Source of the DNA: Brevundimonas sp. NIBR10
GTDB lineage: Bacteria > Pseudomonadota > Alphaproteobacteria > Caulobacterales > Caulobacteraceae
Assembly: GCF_027912515.1 (NCBI RefSeq)
Contig: NZ_CP115464.1
Coordinates: 1,798,001-1,862,000, forward strand
Reading direction: 5' to 3'
Length of the DNA: 64,000 nt
How positions within the stretch are numbered: the stretch's first letter is position 1; each line of letters starts with the position of its first letter. The position numbers were made by a program, and so were the translations under genes. Below, piece after piece: positions 53,890 through 62,683 of this stretch. Below the pieces are notes generated by a model that saw nothing but the letters and a program-made list of their open reading frames with translations, was not told the origin of the DNA and did no database searches.

Positions 53890-54285
53890 ATGATGCGTTT
53901 TCTGCTGGTCGGCTTCGGCGGAGCCCTGGGCTCCATGGCACGCTATGGCGTCGGGCTGGCGGCAGCGCGTGTGGTGCCCGGCGCGAGTTGGCCGTGGGCG
54001 ACGATGACCGTCAACGTCGTCGGTGGCCTGTTGATGGGATTGCTGGTCGGCTGGTTGTCGGCGCGGGCGGGGGCCGAGGGCGAGACGCTGCGGGTATTCG
54101 CGGCGGTCGGCATCCTCGGCGGGTTCACGACCTTTTCGGCCTTTTCGCTGGAGGTCGTTCTGATGATCGAGCGGCGCCAGTATGCGGCGGCGGCGGCCTA
54201 TGTGGTCGCGTCAGTGGTGGTCTCGACGGTGACGCTGATGATCGGGCTGATGATCGCGCGGCGAGCGTTCGGAGTTTCGGCATGA
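53890..54285 (+). CDS. crcB: Fluoride channel CrcB/Fluc
   Basis: A 131-residue, four-helix fluoride channel that forms antiparallel dimers in the inner membrane and protects from fluoride. Motifs: GFGGALGSMARYGVGL at the N-terminus, TMTVNVVGGLLMGLLVGWL (the N in the TM2 pore), and GGFTTFSAFSLEVVLMIE with the conserved Phe box. No fluoride riboswitch is visible upstream. The stop overlaps the rluC-like start by four bases, an operon link with no evident functional logic. Confidence 0.94.
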   Translation: MMRFLLVGFGGALGSMARYGVGLAAARVVPGASWPWATMTVNVVGGLLMGLLVGWLSARAGAEGETLRVFAAVGILGGFTTFSAFSLEVVLMIERRQYAAAAAYVVASVVVSTVTLMIGLMIARRAFGVSA

Positions 54286-55334
54286 GCTACGATCCCAACG
54301 ACGATGTGCCCGAGGCCCCCAAGGCCAAGGGCCCGGTCGGGGCGGCTGAGGCGCAGATCCTCTATGTCGCCGAGGCCGAGGACGGCATCCGGCTGGACCG
54401 CTGGTTCCGGCGGCGCTGGCCGCATCTGTCGAACATCCAGGTGCAGAAGATGGCGCGCGGCGGCCAGATCCGCGTCGACGGCTCGCGCATCAAGCCCGAA
54501 GGTCGGCTGACGGCGGGTGCCGCCGTGCGGGTGCCGCCTATCCCCGAGCCGATCGTGCGCGCGCCGGGCGAGCATATGGCCCTGACGCCCGCCGACATCG
54601 CCTTCGCCAAGTCGCTGGTGATCTTCGAGGACGATCTGGTCATCGCCCTGAACAAGCCGCACGGCCTGGCGGTGCAGGGCGGGACCAAGACGACACGGCA
54701 CGTCGACCGGCTGCTGTCGGCCTGGGGCGAAGGGATGGAACGGCCGCGTCTGGTGCACCGGCTGGACCGGGACACGTCGGGCGTGCTGCTGCTGGGCAAG
54801 GGACCCGAGGCGGCGAAGCGGCTGTCGGGTGCGTTTGCGCGGCGTCAGGCCAAGAAGACCTACTGGGCCATCGTCCACGGCATGCCCAAGCCCAACGCCG
54901 GTCAGATCGACATGGCGCTGAAGAAATCCGGCATCAACGACTACGAGATCATGCGGCCGGCCGAGCCGAAGGAGAACGGGGCGGAGCCGGCGGAGACGGC
55001 GTTCGCCCTGATCAGCCACGCGGGCCAGCGGGCGTCGTGGATGGCGCTGCGGCCCTTCACCGGTCGGACGCACCAGCTGCGGGCCCACATGAAGGCGATC
55101 GGCCATCCTATCCTGGGCGATCCCAAATACGGCGACGAACGGTCGGCGGAACTGTCGGGGCCGCTGAAGCTGCAACTGCACGCACGCCGGATCGAACTGG
55201 ATCATCCATCGGGGGGGCGACTGATCGTCGAGGCCCCGATCAGCGCCGAACTGCGCGCCGGCTTCCAGCATTTCGGGTTCGACGAAGGCGAGGCGGACTA
55301 CGACCCGTTCGAGGGTGTCAGGCGGATGCGGTGA
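54282..55334 (+). CDS. rluC: 23S rRNA pseudouridine synthase RluC-like
   Basis: RNA-modifying enzyme, 350 residues. N-terminal S4 domain (GIRLDRWFRRRWPHLSNIQVQKMARGGQIRVDGSRIK), then the RsuA/RluA core with the catalytic block LVHRLDRDTSGVLLLGK (D of RLDRDTSG). A further conserved part is RPFTGRTHQLRAHMKAIGHPILGDPKYGD. This is the RluA family that modifies 23S positions 955/2504/2580 in the case of RluC; RluD is a close alternative. ATG 54282 overlaps the crcB stop. Confidence 0.88.
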   Translation: MSYDPNDDVPEAPKAKGPVGAAEAQILYVAEAEDGIRLDRWFRRRWPHLSNIQVQKMARGGQIRVDGSRIKPEGRLTAGAAVRVPPIPEPIVRAPGEHMALTPADIAFAKSLVIFEDDLVIALNKPHGLAVQGGTKTTRHVDRLLSAWGEGMERPRLVHRLDRDTSGVLLLGKGPEAAKRLSGAFARRQAKKTYWAIVHGMPKPNAGQIDMALKKSGINDYEIMRPAEPKENGAEPAETAFALISHAGQRASWMALRPFTGRTHQLRAHMKAIGHPILGDPKYGDERSAELSGPLKLQLHARRIELDHPSGGRLIVEAPISAELRAGFQHFGFDEGEADYDPFEGVRRMR

Positions 55335-55359
55335 AAATCCTCACCCAAGGGGGAGGATC

Positions 55360-56046
55360 ATGAAACCTCTCGCGGTGTTCGACATCGACGGCACTCTGGT
55401 GGACTCGCGGGCGTCGATCCATGAGGCGTCGTGCGAGGCGGCGCGGGCGCTCGGCCTGCCCGAGCCGGACTACGACCGGGTGCGTCAGGGGGTGGGCCTG
55501 AGCCTGACCGAGGCGATGCGGCGGCTGGAGCCCGGCTTGGATGCGACCGAGCTGGCGGCCTTCGTGGCGGCGTTCCAGAGCGCGTTCCGGCGGCTGTATG
55601 ACTCAGGGCACGAAGAGCCGCTCTATCCGGGGGCGATGGAGCATCTGCACCGGCTGAAAGCCGACGGTTGGCGGCTGGCCCTGGCGACGGGGCAGAACCG
55701 GCGGGGTGTGACCCGGAACATGATGCGCGAAGGCTGGGCCCATCTGTTCCTGTCCTCGCATTGTGCCGAGGACGGGCCGGGCAAGCCCGATCCGGCCATG
55801 CTGAGCGCGGCGATGCGGGCCTGCGACGCCTGTCCCGCCACGACCGTGATGATCGGCGACACCGCCCATGACGCGACCATGGCGGTCAATGCCGGGGTCC
55901 TTCCGGTCGGTGTGGCCTGGGGCTTTCACACGGCCGAGGAGCAGTGGGCGGCCGGGGTCGTCCACGTCGCGTCCGACTTCACCGACCTGGAGGCGGCGCT
56001 GGCGCGGTTCGCTGACCAAACCCACCTGCAACGCCTGACTGCCTGA
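55360..56046 (+). CDS. HAD-family phosphatase, Gph-like
   Basis: Cytoplasmic hydrolase of 228 residues. HAD motif I FDIDGTLVDSR (D9 and D11), motif II ALATGQNRRG, motif III K with GPGKPDP, motif IV MIGDTAHDATMAVNAG. The C1-cap (about 15-95) fits phosphoglycolate phosphatase-like enzymes. The substrate cannot be fixed by sequence. ATG 55360 follows GGGGGAGGATC. Located between rluC and ATP12 on the same strand with short spacers, likely one transcript. Confidence 0.88.
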   Translation: MKPLAVFDIDGTLVDSRASIHEASCEAARALGLPEPDYDRVRQGVGLSLTEAMRRLEPGLDATELAAFVAAFQSAFRRLYDSGHEEPLYPGAMEHLHRLKADGWRLALATGQNRRGVTRNMMREGWAHLFLSSHCAEDGPGKPDPAMLSAAMRACDACPATTVMIGDTAHDATMAVNAGVLPVGVAWGFHTAEEQWAAGVVHVASDFTDLEAALARFADQTHLQRLTA

Positions 56047-56056
56047 GACCTGAGCG

Positions 56057-56821
56057 ATGAGCCACATTCCGCCTCTGGACCCCATGGTCGCGGCCCGGAA
56101 GGGATTTCGCGAATCCGAGGAACGGTTGAAGCGATTCTGGAAGGCCGCCGGGGTCGAGGCCGTGGATGGCGGCTGGCGCGTGGTGCTGGACGGACGGCCG
56201 CCCAAGACGCCGGCCCATGCGGTTTTCGTCCTGCCGACCGAGGCGGCGGCGCGTCTGGTCGCCGACGAATGGGACGCGCAAGGGCAGTTCATCGAGCCGG
56301 GGACGATGCCCGCCACCCGACTGGCGGCGACGGCCATCGACCGGGTCAGCCAGACGCGCGAACCCGTCGCCGACGAGATCGCCGCCTATGCCGGGTCGGA
56401 CGCGATCTGTTACGTCGCCGAACATCCGACGGGGCTGGTGGCGGAACAGGCCAGGGCCTGGGGGCCCTGGCGGGACTGGGCAGCAGCGGAACTGGGCGTG
56501 GTGCTCGAGGTCGTCGAGGGGATCATCCACAAGGCCCAGGATCCGGCGGCGATCGCGCGGGTGCGGGCGCTGGCGCTGGAGGCCGACGACTTTGCGCTGA
56601 CGGCGCTGGCGACGGCGGTGCCCCTGCTGGGCTCGGCCGTACTGGGTCTGGCGGTGATGCGCGGGGCGCTGTCGGGGGATGAGGCCTTCGACCTCAGCCG
56701 GATCGACGAGGCCTATCAGGAACGCCAATGGGGCGTGGACGCCGAGGCGGCCGAACGCACGGCGGCGCGGCAGGCCGAGGCGGTGCTGGTCGATCACTGG
56801 TTCAGGGCGCTGGAGCGCTGA
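56057..56821 (+). CDS. ATP12 family F1-ATPase assembly chaperone
   Basis: A 254-residue cytoplasmic protein of the ATP12 family, which in mitochondria and alphaproteobacteria binds the F1 alpha subunit during assembly. RFWKAAGVEAVDGGWRVVLDGRPPKTPAHAVFVLPTEAAARLVADEWDAQGQFIEPGTMPATRLAATAIDRV is the characteristic N-terminal block; DAICYVAEHPTGLVAEQARAWGPWRDWAAAELGV follows. The last codon overlaps the first operator-like palindrome of the next operon. Its presence supports an alphaproteobacterial host. Confidence 0.92.
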   Translation: MSHIPPLDPMVAARKGFRESEERLKRFWKAAGVEAVDGGWRVVLDGRPPKTPAHAVFVLPTEAAARLVADEWDAQGQFIEPGTMPATRLAATAIDRVSQTREPVADEIAAYAGSDAICYVAEHPTGLVAEQARAWGPWRDWAAAELGVVLEVVEGIIHKAQDPAAIARVRALALEADDFALTALATAVPLLGSAVLGLAVMRGALSGDEAFDLSRIDEAYQERQWGVDAEAAERTAARQAEAVLVDHWFRALER

Positions 56822-56888
56822 CTTTCCACTCCGGAAAGTTTTCACTTGCCAGGCTGGAAAGCGTGCGTCATTTTCCAGTCTGGAAAGT
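56821..56888. promoter_or_regulatory. Three operator-like palindromes upstream of the regulator operon
   Basis: Sites at 56821-56839 (ACTTTCC-N5-GGAAAGT, perfect), 56844-56862 (ACTTGCC-N5-GGAAAGC) and 56870-56888 (ATTTTCC-N5-GGAAAGT). They share a TTnCC-N5-GGAAAG core; the spacers are ACTCC, AGGCT and AGTCT and the centres are 23 and 26 bases apart. They occupy the gap before the membrane-protein gene (56898), whose operon partner is a winged-helix regulator, so autorepression is likely. Confidence 0.75.
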
Positions 56889-56897
56889 GAGGACGCC

Positions 56898-57356
56898 ATG
56901 CCTGAACCCGAGACCGACATCTCCGATCCCGCCGAGGCCCTGGCCTCGCTGAAGGCGGCGCGCGGCGCGGTGGGGCGCAGCATGACCTATCCGTTCGGCT
57001 ATGACCTGCTCTACGGCGGGGTTTGCGCCCTGCTGGTGGCCGGTCAGGGACTGCCGCAGCCCTGGGCCGTTCTGACGGTGCCCATCGCCCTGGGGGCCTT
57101 GGCCCTGATGGTGCGCTGGTGGAAGAACCGGTTCGGCTTCTGGGTCGACGGGTTCCAGCCCAAGGGCGCGCGCTGGGTCGCCGTGGTCGTCGGCGTGCTG
57201 TTCGCGGCCCTGACGATCGGCTCCCTGGTCGGGCGCGAGAAGGGCATTCTGTGGCTGCCGCTGGCGACGGGAGCCGTTGCCTTCGTCGGTGCCGTCGTCG
57301 GCGGGCGTTGGTGGATGGCAGTCTATCGTCGCGACCTGGCAGAGACCGTCGAATGA
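56898..57356 (+). CDS. Four-helix membrane protein of the autoregulated operon
   Basis: A 152-residue inner-membrane protein with four hydrophobic segments (about residues 38-50, 57-73, 93-111, 118-136) and an acidic N-terminus (MPEPETDISDPAEALASL). The family is not recognised. GTGAGGACGCC precedes ATG 56898, directly after the third palindrome. The following regulator overlaps its stop by four bases (ATGA). Confidence 0.75.
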   Translation: MPEPETDISDPAEALASLKAARGAVGRSMTYPFGYDLLYGGVCALLVAGQGLPQPWAVLTVPIALGALALMVRWWKNRFGFWVDGFQPKGARWVAVVVGVLFAALTIGSLVGREKGILWLPLATGAVAFVGAVVGGRWWMAVYRRDLAETVE

Positions 57357-57649
57357 GCCTCGTGCCCGCGCTCGACCCCGTCATCCATGCCCCGGGACGC
57401 CTCCAGATCTGCGGCGTGCTGGCAGGGGTTCAGGACGCCGAGTTCGCCATGGTCCGCGATGCGATCGGGGTGTCGGACTCGGTCATGTCCAAACACGTCA
57501 AGCTGCTTGAAGAAGCGGGTCACATCGCGGTGTCGAAGGTGGCGTCGGGCGGCCGTCAGCGCACCTGGCTGAAGCTGACGCCGGGCGGGCGTAAGGCGTT
57601 TCAGGCTCATGTGGCGGAGCTGACGCGGCTGGCGGGGGGCGCTCGCTAA
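57353..57649 (+). CDS. Winged-helix transcriptional regulator (HTH_34-like)
   Basis: A 98-residue protein: RLQICGVLAGVQDAEFAMVRDAIGVSDSVMSKHVKLLEEAGHIAVSKVASGGRQRTWLKLTPGGRKAFQAHV is a MarR/ArsR-style winged helix with recognition helix VSDSVMSKHVKLLEEAG and wing GGRQRTWLKLTPGG. It lacks a sensor domain and metal-binding cysteines, so its signal is unknown. The stop is convergent with the next gene (3-base overlap). Confidence 0.85.
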   Translation: MSLVPALDPVIHAPGRLQICGVLAGVQDAEFAMVRDAIGVSDSVMSKHVKLLEEAGHIAVSKVASGGRQRTWLKLTPGGRKAFQAHVAELTRLAGGAR

Positions 57650-58803
57650 CCCTGCCGGTATGGCGACATCTCAGCCGTCATCTCCTCGATCCCTTGCAGC
57701 ACCGCCGGTCGTTCGCGGTCGAGATAGTCGGCGACGGCGTGGCGCAGGCCCCGGTTCTCGATCCAGTGGGCGGAATAGACGGGGGAGGGCAGATAGCCGC
57801 GCGCGACCTTGTGCTCGCCCTGGGCCCCCGCCTCGACGCGGGACAGACCGCGCGAGATGGCGAACTCGATGGCCTGATAGTAGCAGAGCTCGAAATGGAG
57901 GAAGGGCACCTCCTCCAGCGCACCCCACTGGCGGCCATAGAGGGCGTCGCGGCCGATGAAGTTCAGGGCGCCGGCGATCGGCGTCCCGTCGCGGAAGGCC
58001 ATGACCAGGGCGATCCGGTCGGCCATGGCCTGACCGATCATCGAGAAAAAGGCGCGCGTCAGGTAGGGGCGGCCCCATTTGCGCGAGCCGGTGTCCATGT
58101 AGAAGGCGAAGAAGGCGTCCCAGTGCGCCTCGGTGATCTCGGCACCGGTCAGGACGCGGATGTCGAGCCCGGCCTGGGCGTCCCTGCGTTCGCGGCGGAT
58201 GGTCTTGCGGCGGTTCGAGGACAGGGCGGCCAGGAAGTCGTCGAAGGTCGCATAGCCGCCGTTCCGCCAGATGAACTGGGTGTCGATGCGGGGCAGCCAG
58301 CCGGCCTCGCTCATCGCGCGCCAATCCGGCTCGGTCGGGAAGTTGACGTGAACCGACGACACGCCGCTCTGTTCGGCCAACGTTTGGGCACCCTCGATCA
58401 GGGCGGCGCGGACGACGCCGGGGTCCGCGTCGGGATGGGCCAGGAACCGGGGCCCCGTCGCGGGGGTGAAGGGGACGGCGCCCAGCAGCTTGGGATAATA
58501 CCGCCCGCCCGCTCGCTCATAGGCATCGGCCCACGAGTGGTCGAAGACGTATTCGCCCTGGCTGTGGCCCTTCAGATAAAGCGGCATAACGCCGAACACC
58601 GCCCCGTCGTCGGCGGTCAGGGCGAGATGACGCGGACCCCAGCCCTGACGCGGCGCAGCGCTGCCCGACGCCTCGCAGGCGTGCAGGAAGTCGTAGCTGA
58701 CGAAGGGGTCGCCGGTCGGGGCGGCGCAGGCGTCCCAGGCCTCGCGGCCGATCGCGGCGAGGGTGTCGTGGACGTGGATGGAGAAGGCCGCCTCGGAACT
58801 CAC
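57646..58803 (-). CDS. GNAT/FemAB-like protein, COG3146 type
   Basis: A 385-residue protein of the DUF482 family, related to FemAB/GNAT acyltransferases (often called peptidogalycan biosynthesis protein). Blocks: AAIGREAWDACAAPTGDPFVSYDFLHACEASGSA, MPLYLKGHSQGEYVFDHSWADAYERAGGRYYPKLLGAVPFTPATGPR, SSVHVNFPTEP, LSSNRRKTIRRERRDA and HFELCYYQAIEFAISRGLSRVEAGAQGEHKVARGY. The reaction is unproved. GTG start overlaps the RidA gene stop by four bases, and the 3' end overlaps the regulator. Confidence 0.88.
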   Translation of the reverse strand: MSSEAAFSIHVHDTLAAIGREAWDACAAPTGDPFVSYDFLHACEASGSAAPRQGWGPRHLALTADDGAVFGVMPLYLKGHSQGEYVFDHSWADAYERAGGRYYPKLLGAVPFTPATGPRFLAHPDADPGVVRAALIEGAQTLAEQSGVSSVHVNFPTEPDWRAMSEAGWLPRIDTQFIWRNGGYATFDDFLAALSSNRRKTIRRERRDAQAGLDIRVLTGAEITEAHWDAFFAFYMDTGSRKWGRPYLTRAFFSMIGQAMADRIALVMAFRDGTPIAGALNFIGRDALYGRQWGALEEVPFLHFELCYYQAIEFAISRGLSRVEAGAQGEHKVARGYLPSPVYSAHWIENRGLRHAVADYLDRERPAVLQGIEEMTAEMSPYRQG

Positions 58804-59258
58804 TTCACCTCGACGATGGCATCCACTTCCACCGCGAAGCCCAGCGGCAGCTGGTACACGCCGACGGCCGACCGGGCGTGTTTGCCGGCGTCGCCGAAGA
58901 CCTCGACCATCAGGTCGGAACAGCCATTGATGACGGCGGGGATGGCAGTGAATCCCGGGCCGGCCTGGACGAAGCCGCCCAGTTTCACGACCCGCACGAC
59001 GCGGTTCAGATCACCGTCCAGCGCCGACTTCATCTGGGCGATCAGGTTGATGGCGCACAGGCGGGCGGCGGCCTGCGCCTGTTCCGGGGTCACATCGACG
59101 CCGACCGTACCCTTGATGCCGCCCGAGGCGTCGTTCGACAGCTGGCCGGAGATGTGCAGCAGGTTGCCGGTCTGGACGAACGAAACGTAGCTGGCTACCG
59201 GCTTGGCGGGTTCGGGAAGCTCGACGCCGAGTTCGGCGAGGCGGGCGGTGATGGACAT
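58800..59258 (-). CDS. RidA family enamine/imine deaminase (YjgF/YER057c)
   Basis: A 152-residue cytoplasmic protein of the RidA-like group. VSFVQTGNLLHISGQLSNDA and GTVGVDVTPEQAQAAARLCAINLIAQMKSALDGDLNRVVRVVKLGGFVQAGPGFTAIPAVINGCSDLMVEVFGDAGKHARSAVGVYQLPLGFAVEVDAIVEV are typical; the RidA active-site Arg is present in the HARSAVG segment. The longer N-terminus places it in a subgroup other than canonical RidA (about 128 residues). Coupled to the FemAB-like gene. Confidence 0.9.
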   Translation of the reverse strand: MSITARLAELGVELPEPAKPVASYVSFVQTGNLLHISGQLSNDASGGIKGTVGVDVTPEQAQAAARLCAINLIAQMKSALDGDLNRVVRVVKLGGFVQAGPGFTAIPAVINGCSDLMVEVFGDAGKHARSAVGVYQLPLGFAVEVDAIVEVK

Positions 59259-59352
59259 GGAAAGCTCCGAAGGTTTGGCCCGGGGTTTAGCGCACGGCCG
59301 TCAGGGCGTCAGCCTTAAAGGTTCGCCAACCCGTGTGTGTCATGGTCGCGCC

Positions 59353-60285
59353 ATGGAAATGCTCAGCCCCTCTCAGGTCGAAGCCTTCAAAGGCGTCCAG
59401 CAACGACTGGCACCCGACCTTCTGAACCGCGTCCTGACCGCTTCGGTCGAGGCCGTCTATCCGGCGCAGGCCTCGGCCAGCCACTGGAATTTCGACCTGC
59501 CGTCCCATGCCGCCGACGAGGCGCTGGAGGCTGACGCGACCGACGCCATGCGTCGCGCCCTGGTGGCGACCTGGGTGCTGGAGATGGCCGAGCGGGTCGA
59601 GACCGCCGCCCTGCCGGTCGAGGTGCATGAGCTTTATCCCTTCTGGCTCGACAAGTTGGCAGCGTTCCTGACGGAAGCGGCCGACGGTGATGCCGAATAC
59701 GACCGCGACCACTATGCCAAGGACGTGCGGTTTGCCCTGGTGCTGAGCGTGCCGGGTGCGAAGACCCAGACCATCGATCTGTCGTCCCCGATGGGACCGG
59801 GCCAGGTGGTCCGCAACGGCCGCGACGGCTACGGCTGGTCGCAGGTCCTGGCCTATGCGAAGGCGCAGGGGTGGAAGAAGCCCTGGCTGGAGGTCCACAC
59901 CGAGAGCCGCCATACTGACGATTTCACCGAGGCCGGCTGGGACCGAGCCTGGGCCACGGCCGCCGCGATCTGCAAGACGCGGCCCGAACTGGCCGGGATG
60001 ATCGGGTCGAGTTGGTTCTATGATCCGCCGCTGGAGACCATCTCGCCGCGCCTGGCCTATCTGAGGCTCAATCCGCTGAAGGGCGGGGCCTTCATCATCC
60101 ATCAGGGCCCGGCACCGATCCATTCCGAACGCTGCGGGGCGACCTCGCCGACGCGGCGCGCGATGATCGAAAGCGGCGAATACCTGCCGCGCTCCTGGCT
60201 GGTCGCCTGGCCGAAATCGACGCTGATCCCCTGGGCCGAAGCACGCAAGGCGGCGATGGCAGAGCAGGAGAAGCAAGCGGCGTGA
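59353..60285 (+). CDS. Conserved-looking protein of unknown function
   Basis: A 310-residue soluble protein with no membrane or signal segment. Noted segments: SASHWNFDLPSHAADEALEADATDAMRRAL, EYDRDHYAKDVRFALVLSVPGAKTQTID, GYGWSQVLAYAKAQGWKKPWLEVHTESRH and a C-terminal SERCGATSPTRRAMIESGEYLPRSWLVAWPKSTLIPWA. I do not recognise a family. ATG 59353 is selected; the preceding gap contains no strong Shine-Dalgarno and an overlapping earlier ATG at 59342 is in another frame. It ends four bases before a palindromic element. Confidence 0.75.
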   Translation: MEMLSPSQVEAFKGVQQRLAPDLLNRVLTASVEAVYPAQASASHWNFDLPSHAADEALEADATDAMRRALVATWVLEMAERVETAALPVEVHELYPFWLDKLAAFLTEAADGDAEYDRDHYAKDVRFALVLSVPGAKTQTIDLSSPMGPGQVVRNGRDGYGWSQVLAYAKAQGWKKPWLEVHTESRHTDDFTEAGWDRAWATAAAICKTRPELAGMIGSSWFYDPPLETISPRLAYLRLNPLKGGAFIIHQGPAPIHSERCGATSPTRRAMIESGEYLPRSWLVAWPKSTLIPWAEARKAAMAEQEKQAA

Positions 60286-60288
60286 CGT

Positions 60289-60474
60289 TTCTCCTCCCTG
60301 TTCGCCGCTTGGCGAATGGGGAGGTGGCATGGCGCGTCTTCGCGGCATGACGGAGGGGGCGAAGCGGCATCAACCGCTGAGTCCCCCCACATCGAACACC
60401 GAGTCGCCCCCTCCGTCTCGCCGGCTGTCGCCGTCGATCCACCTCCCCATTCGCTGCGCGAACGTGGAGGAGAA
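60289..60474. repeat. 186-bp palindromic intergenic element, second type
   Basis: Nested complementary arms: TTCTCCTCC (60289-60297) with 60466-60474; GCGAATGGGGAGGTGG (60312-60327) with 60439-60454; and a 14-base pair at 60349-60362 with 60404-60417, all exact. It lies between the stops of two convergent genes, which it nearly touches, and is unrelated to the 46.7-kb element. It may form one long hairpin and end both transcripts. Confidence 0.8.
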
Positions 60475-61215
60475 CTACGCCGCCACCCGCTCCCACCCAT
60501 CGCCCACCGGCAGGATGTCCAGATCGGCGGCCTTGGCCAGGCGGATCACGCGGTCGAGGTCGTCGGGGGTGCAGCCGTAGGGGGTGGGGCCGTCCATGAC
60601 GTCGTGGCCGTAGGCGATCAGCCAGCCCTTTGATGCGGCGGTGTCGGCCATCATCCTTTCGAGATCATAGCCGGGCAGGCGGCGGCTTTCGAGGCCGATG
60701 GCCTGCAACAGGTTGCGGTCGGCGGACCCCGCGTTGATCCCGTCGCGCACCCCCCGTCCGCACAGGAAGCGGCGATCGATCACGGCCTTTGACCCCAGGG
60801 CCGCGTCGCCGAAGGGATAGGCAAAGGTGGTCATGACGTGATCGTCGAGCCGCTCAGCGACCCACGCGGCGTTCCGTGCCAGGCTGGCGTCGAGTTCGGC
60901 GGGGCTAAGAGTCAGGGTCGAGACGTGCTCATAGGTGTGGCACCCGACCTCATGGCCGGCCGCGTGCAGGGCCTGAAGGTGTTCGGTCTCGAACTGCGGC
61001 AGGTCCATGTTGGAGCCGCCGGCCAGACCACCGCAGACATAGTAGGTGGCCTTGATCCCATGCTCGGCCAGGATCGGTCCGGCCTCGGTCCAGGCCGTGA
61101 CGGGGATGTCGTCGAAGCTCAGGCTGAGCACGCCGCGCGCGGGGGCGATGTCCACCGGGCGGACGTCGAGGTAGCGACCGGCGCGGCGACGCATCTTGTC
61201 GATGAAGGCTTGCAT
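60475..61215 (-). CDS. Polysaccharide deacetylase family protein
   Basis: A 246-residue NodB-homology enzyme without a signal peptide. SLSFDDIPVTAW (FDD 34-36) and HTYEH (H93, H97) are the metal and catalytic motifs, and FAYPFGD with HDVMD further on match motifs 3-5. NodB enzymes remove N- or O-acetyl groups from sugar polymers; the absence of a signal suggests an intracellular or lipid-linked substrate. It lies 23 bases downstream of dinB and may be co-transcribed. Confidence 0.85.
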   Translation of the reverse strand: MQAFIDKMRRRAGRYLDVRPVDIAPARGVLSLSFDDIPVTAWTEAGPILAEHGIKATYYVCGGLAGGSNMDLPQFETEHLQALHAAGHEVGCHTYEHVSTLTLSPAELDASLARNAAWVAERLDDHVMTTFAYPFGDAALGSKAVIDRRFLCGRGVRDGINAGSADRNLLQAIGLESRRLPGYDLERMMADTAASKGWLIAYGHDVMDGPTPYGCTPDDLDRVIRLAKAADLDILPVGDGWERVAA

Positions 61216-61238
61216 AGGCGCAGGGTAGAGGTGGCGGG

Positions 61239-62525
61239 TTAATCCGGCCCTTCCGCGGGGCGTTTCAGCGCCCGTCCCGCCACCACGGCGTCCTTGCCGA
61301 ACTTGTCGCGCAGTTTGTCGATGGTGGTCTCGGTCTTGAGGATACGGGTCTGGTCGGCGGCGAACAGACCAGCGGGGGCGTCGACCGCGTCCGTGACCTC
61401 GGCCATGCCGATGCCGATCAGGCGGTAGGGGCGGCCGAGTTCGGGCTTCAGCAGGTCGCGGCCGATGGCGAACAGCGCGCGCGCCGTCTGGACCGGATCG
61501 GGCACGCTGATGCGGCGAGTGACGATCTTGAAGTCGGTGCGGCGCAGTTTCAGCACGACGACGCGGCTGGCGACGCCGTCGCGCCGCGCCTTGGACGCCA
61601 GCTTTTCGCACAGGGGCCAGAGTTCGGCCTCCAGGTCTTCGGCGGTGGTCAGATCGACGTTGAAGGTGGTTTCGGCGCTCATGCCCTTGCGGTCATGCTC
61701 GGGCCGCACCAGCCGGGCGTCTCGCGCATGGGACAGGTCGTGCAGGCGCAGGCCGGTCTCGCCGTAGCGTTTGACCAGATCCTTCAGGTCGGCGGCGGCC
61801 AGGTCGCCGATGGTGTTGAAGCCGTCGCTTCGCAGGGTCTTTCCGAAGACGGGGCCGACGCCGGGCAGGGCGGTGACGGGGCGAGGGGCCAGGATGGCGA
61901 CCGCGTCACGGCGATTGACGACCGAGAACCCGCGCGGCTTGTCCATCTCGGACGCCATCTTCGCCAGGAAGCGGTTGGGGGCCAGGCCGATGGAGACCGA
62001 CAGGCCGGACTCGTCCTCGATCCGCTTCTGGAGCCGGATCAATTGGAGGGCGGCGGGCCCGCCGTTGAGGCGTTCGGTGCCGGAAAGATCGATCCAGGCT
62101 TCGTCCAGCGACAGGGTCTGGACCAGCGGCGTCAGTTCGCGGACGAAGCCGAAAATGCGGCCGCTCTCGTGAACGTATTTGGTGAAGTCGGGCTTGATGA
62201 CCACGGCCTCGGGACAGGCCTTCAGCGCCTTGAACATCGGCATGGCCGAGCCGACGCCATACAGCCGGGCGACATAGCAGGCGGTCGAGACCACGCCCCT
62301 TACCCCGCCGCCGATGATGACGGGCTTGTCGCGCAGTTCGGGCCGGTCGCGTTTTTCGACCGAGGCATAGAAGGCGTCGCAATCCAGGTGGGCCAGCGTC
62401 AGGGTGTCGAGTTCGGGGTCGCAGACGAGGCGCCTGGAGCCACACGCCGGACAGCGGCTGTCGCCCGGAGACTCTGCCCCGGTCCACAGACAATCCCGAC
62501 AGATGGCCGTGATGGCCAAGACCAT
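61239..62525 (-). CDS. dinB: DNA polymerase IV (Y family) with N-terminal zinc ribbon
   Basis: Translesion DNA polymerase, 428 residues. An N-terminal zinc-ribbon-like segment (C9, C12, C25, C28 in CRDC...CPAC), then the Y-family palm [16 protein letters not shown] with catalytic D48 and SLDEAWIDL (about residues 138-146), fingers [25 protein letters not shown], a helix-hairpin-helix thumb ([12 protein letters not shown]) and the little-finger domain. Alphaproteobacterial DinB enzymes often carry this extra zinc ribbon. ATG 62525 follows AGGGGGA closely; no LexA-type box was noticed. Divergent from divK. Confidence 0.92.
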   Translation of the reverse strand: MVLAITAICRDCLWTGAESPGDSRCPACGSRRLVCDPELDTLTLAHLDCDAFYASVEKRDRPELRDKPVIIGGGVRGVVSTACYVARLYGVGSAMPMFKALKACPEAVVIKPDFTKYVHESGRIFGFVRELTPLVQTLSLDEAWIDLSGTERLNGGPAALQLIRLQKRIEDESGLSVSIGLAPNRFLAKMASEMDKPRGFSVVNRRDAVAILAPRPVTALPGVGPVFGKTLRSDGFNTIGDLAAADLKDLVKRYGETGLRLHDLSHARDARLVRPEHDRKGMSAETTFNVDLTTAEDLEAELWPLCEKLASKARRDGVASRVVVLKLRRTDFKIVTRRISVPDPVQTARALFAIGRDLLKPELGRPYRLIGIGMAEVTDAVDAPAGLFAADQTRILKTETTIDKLRDKFGKDAVVAGRALKRPAEGPD

Positions 62526-62683
62526 TCCCCCTACCGAACGTGAGCCTCTGGTCGAATCCCGGTGCCGGTCGGCACCCGCTTCACGTGACCTTAAGAGTGG
62601 AGGGCGCAGGTTGCGAGGACAGAAGGCGAAGACGCCTCTCGATAAGCACGCCGCCAAAACGGGGGCGGACAGGCCGGGTGATG

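Noticed and set aside
62545..62585. TCGAATCCCGG segment reminiscent of a tRNA T-loop
   Set aside because: No matching acceptor, D- or anticodon arms fold around it on either strand; the location is the divK promoter region.
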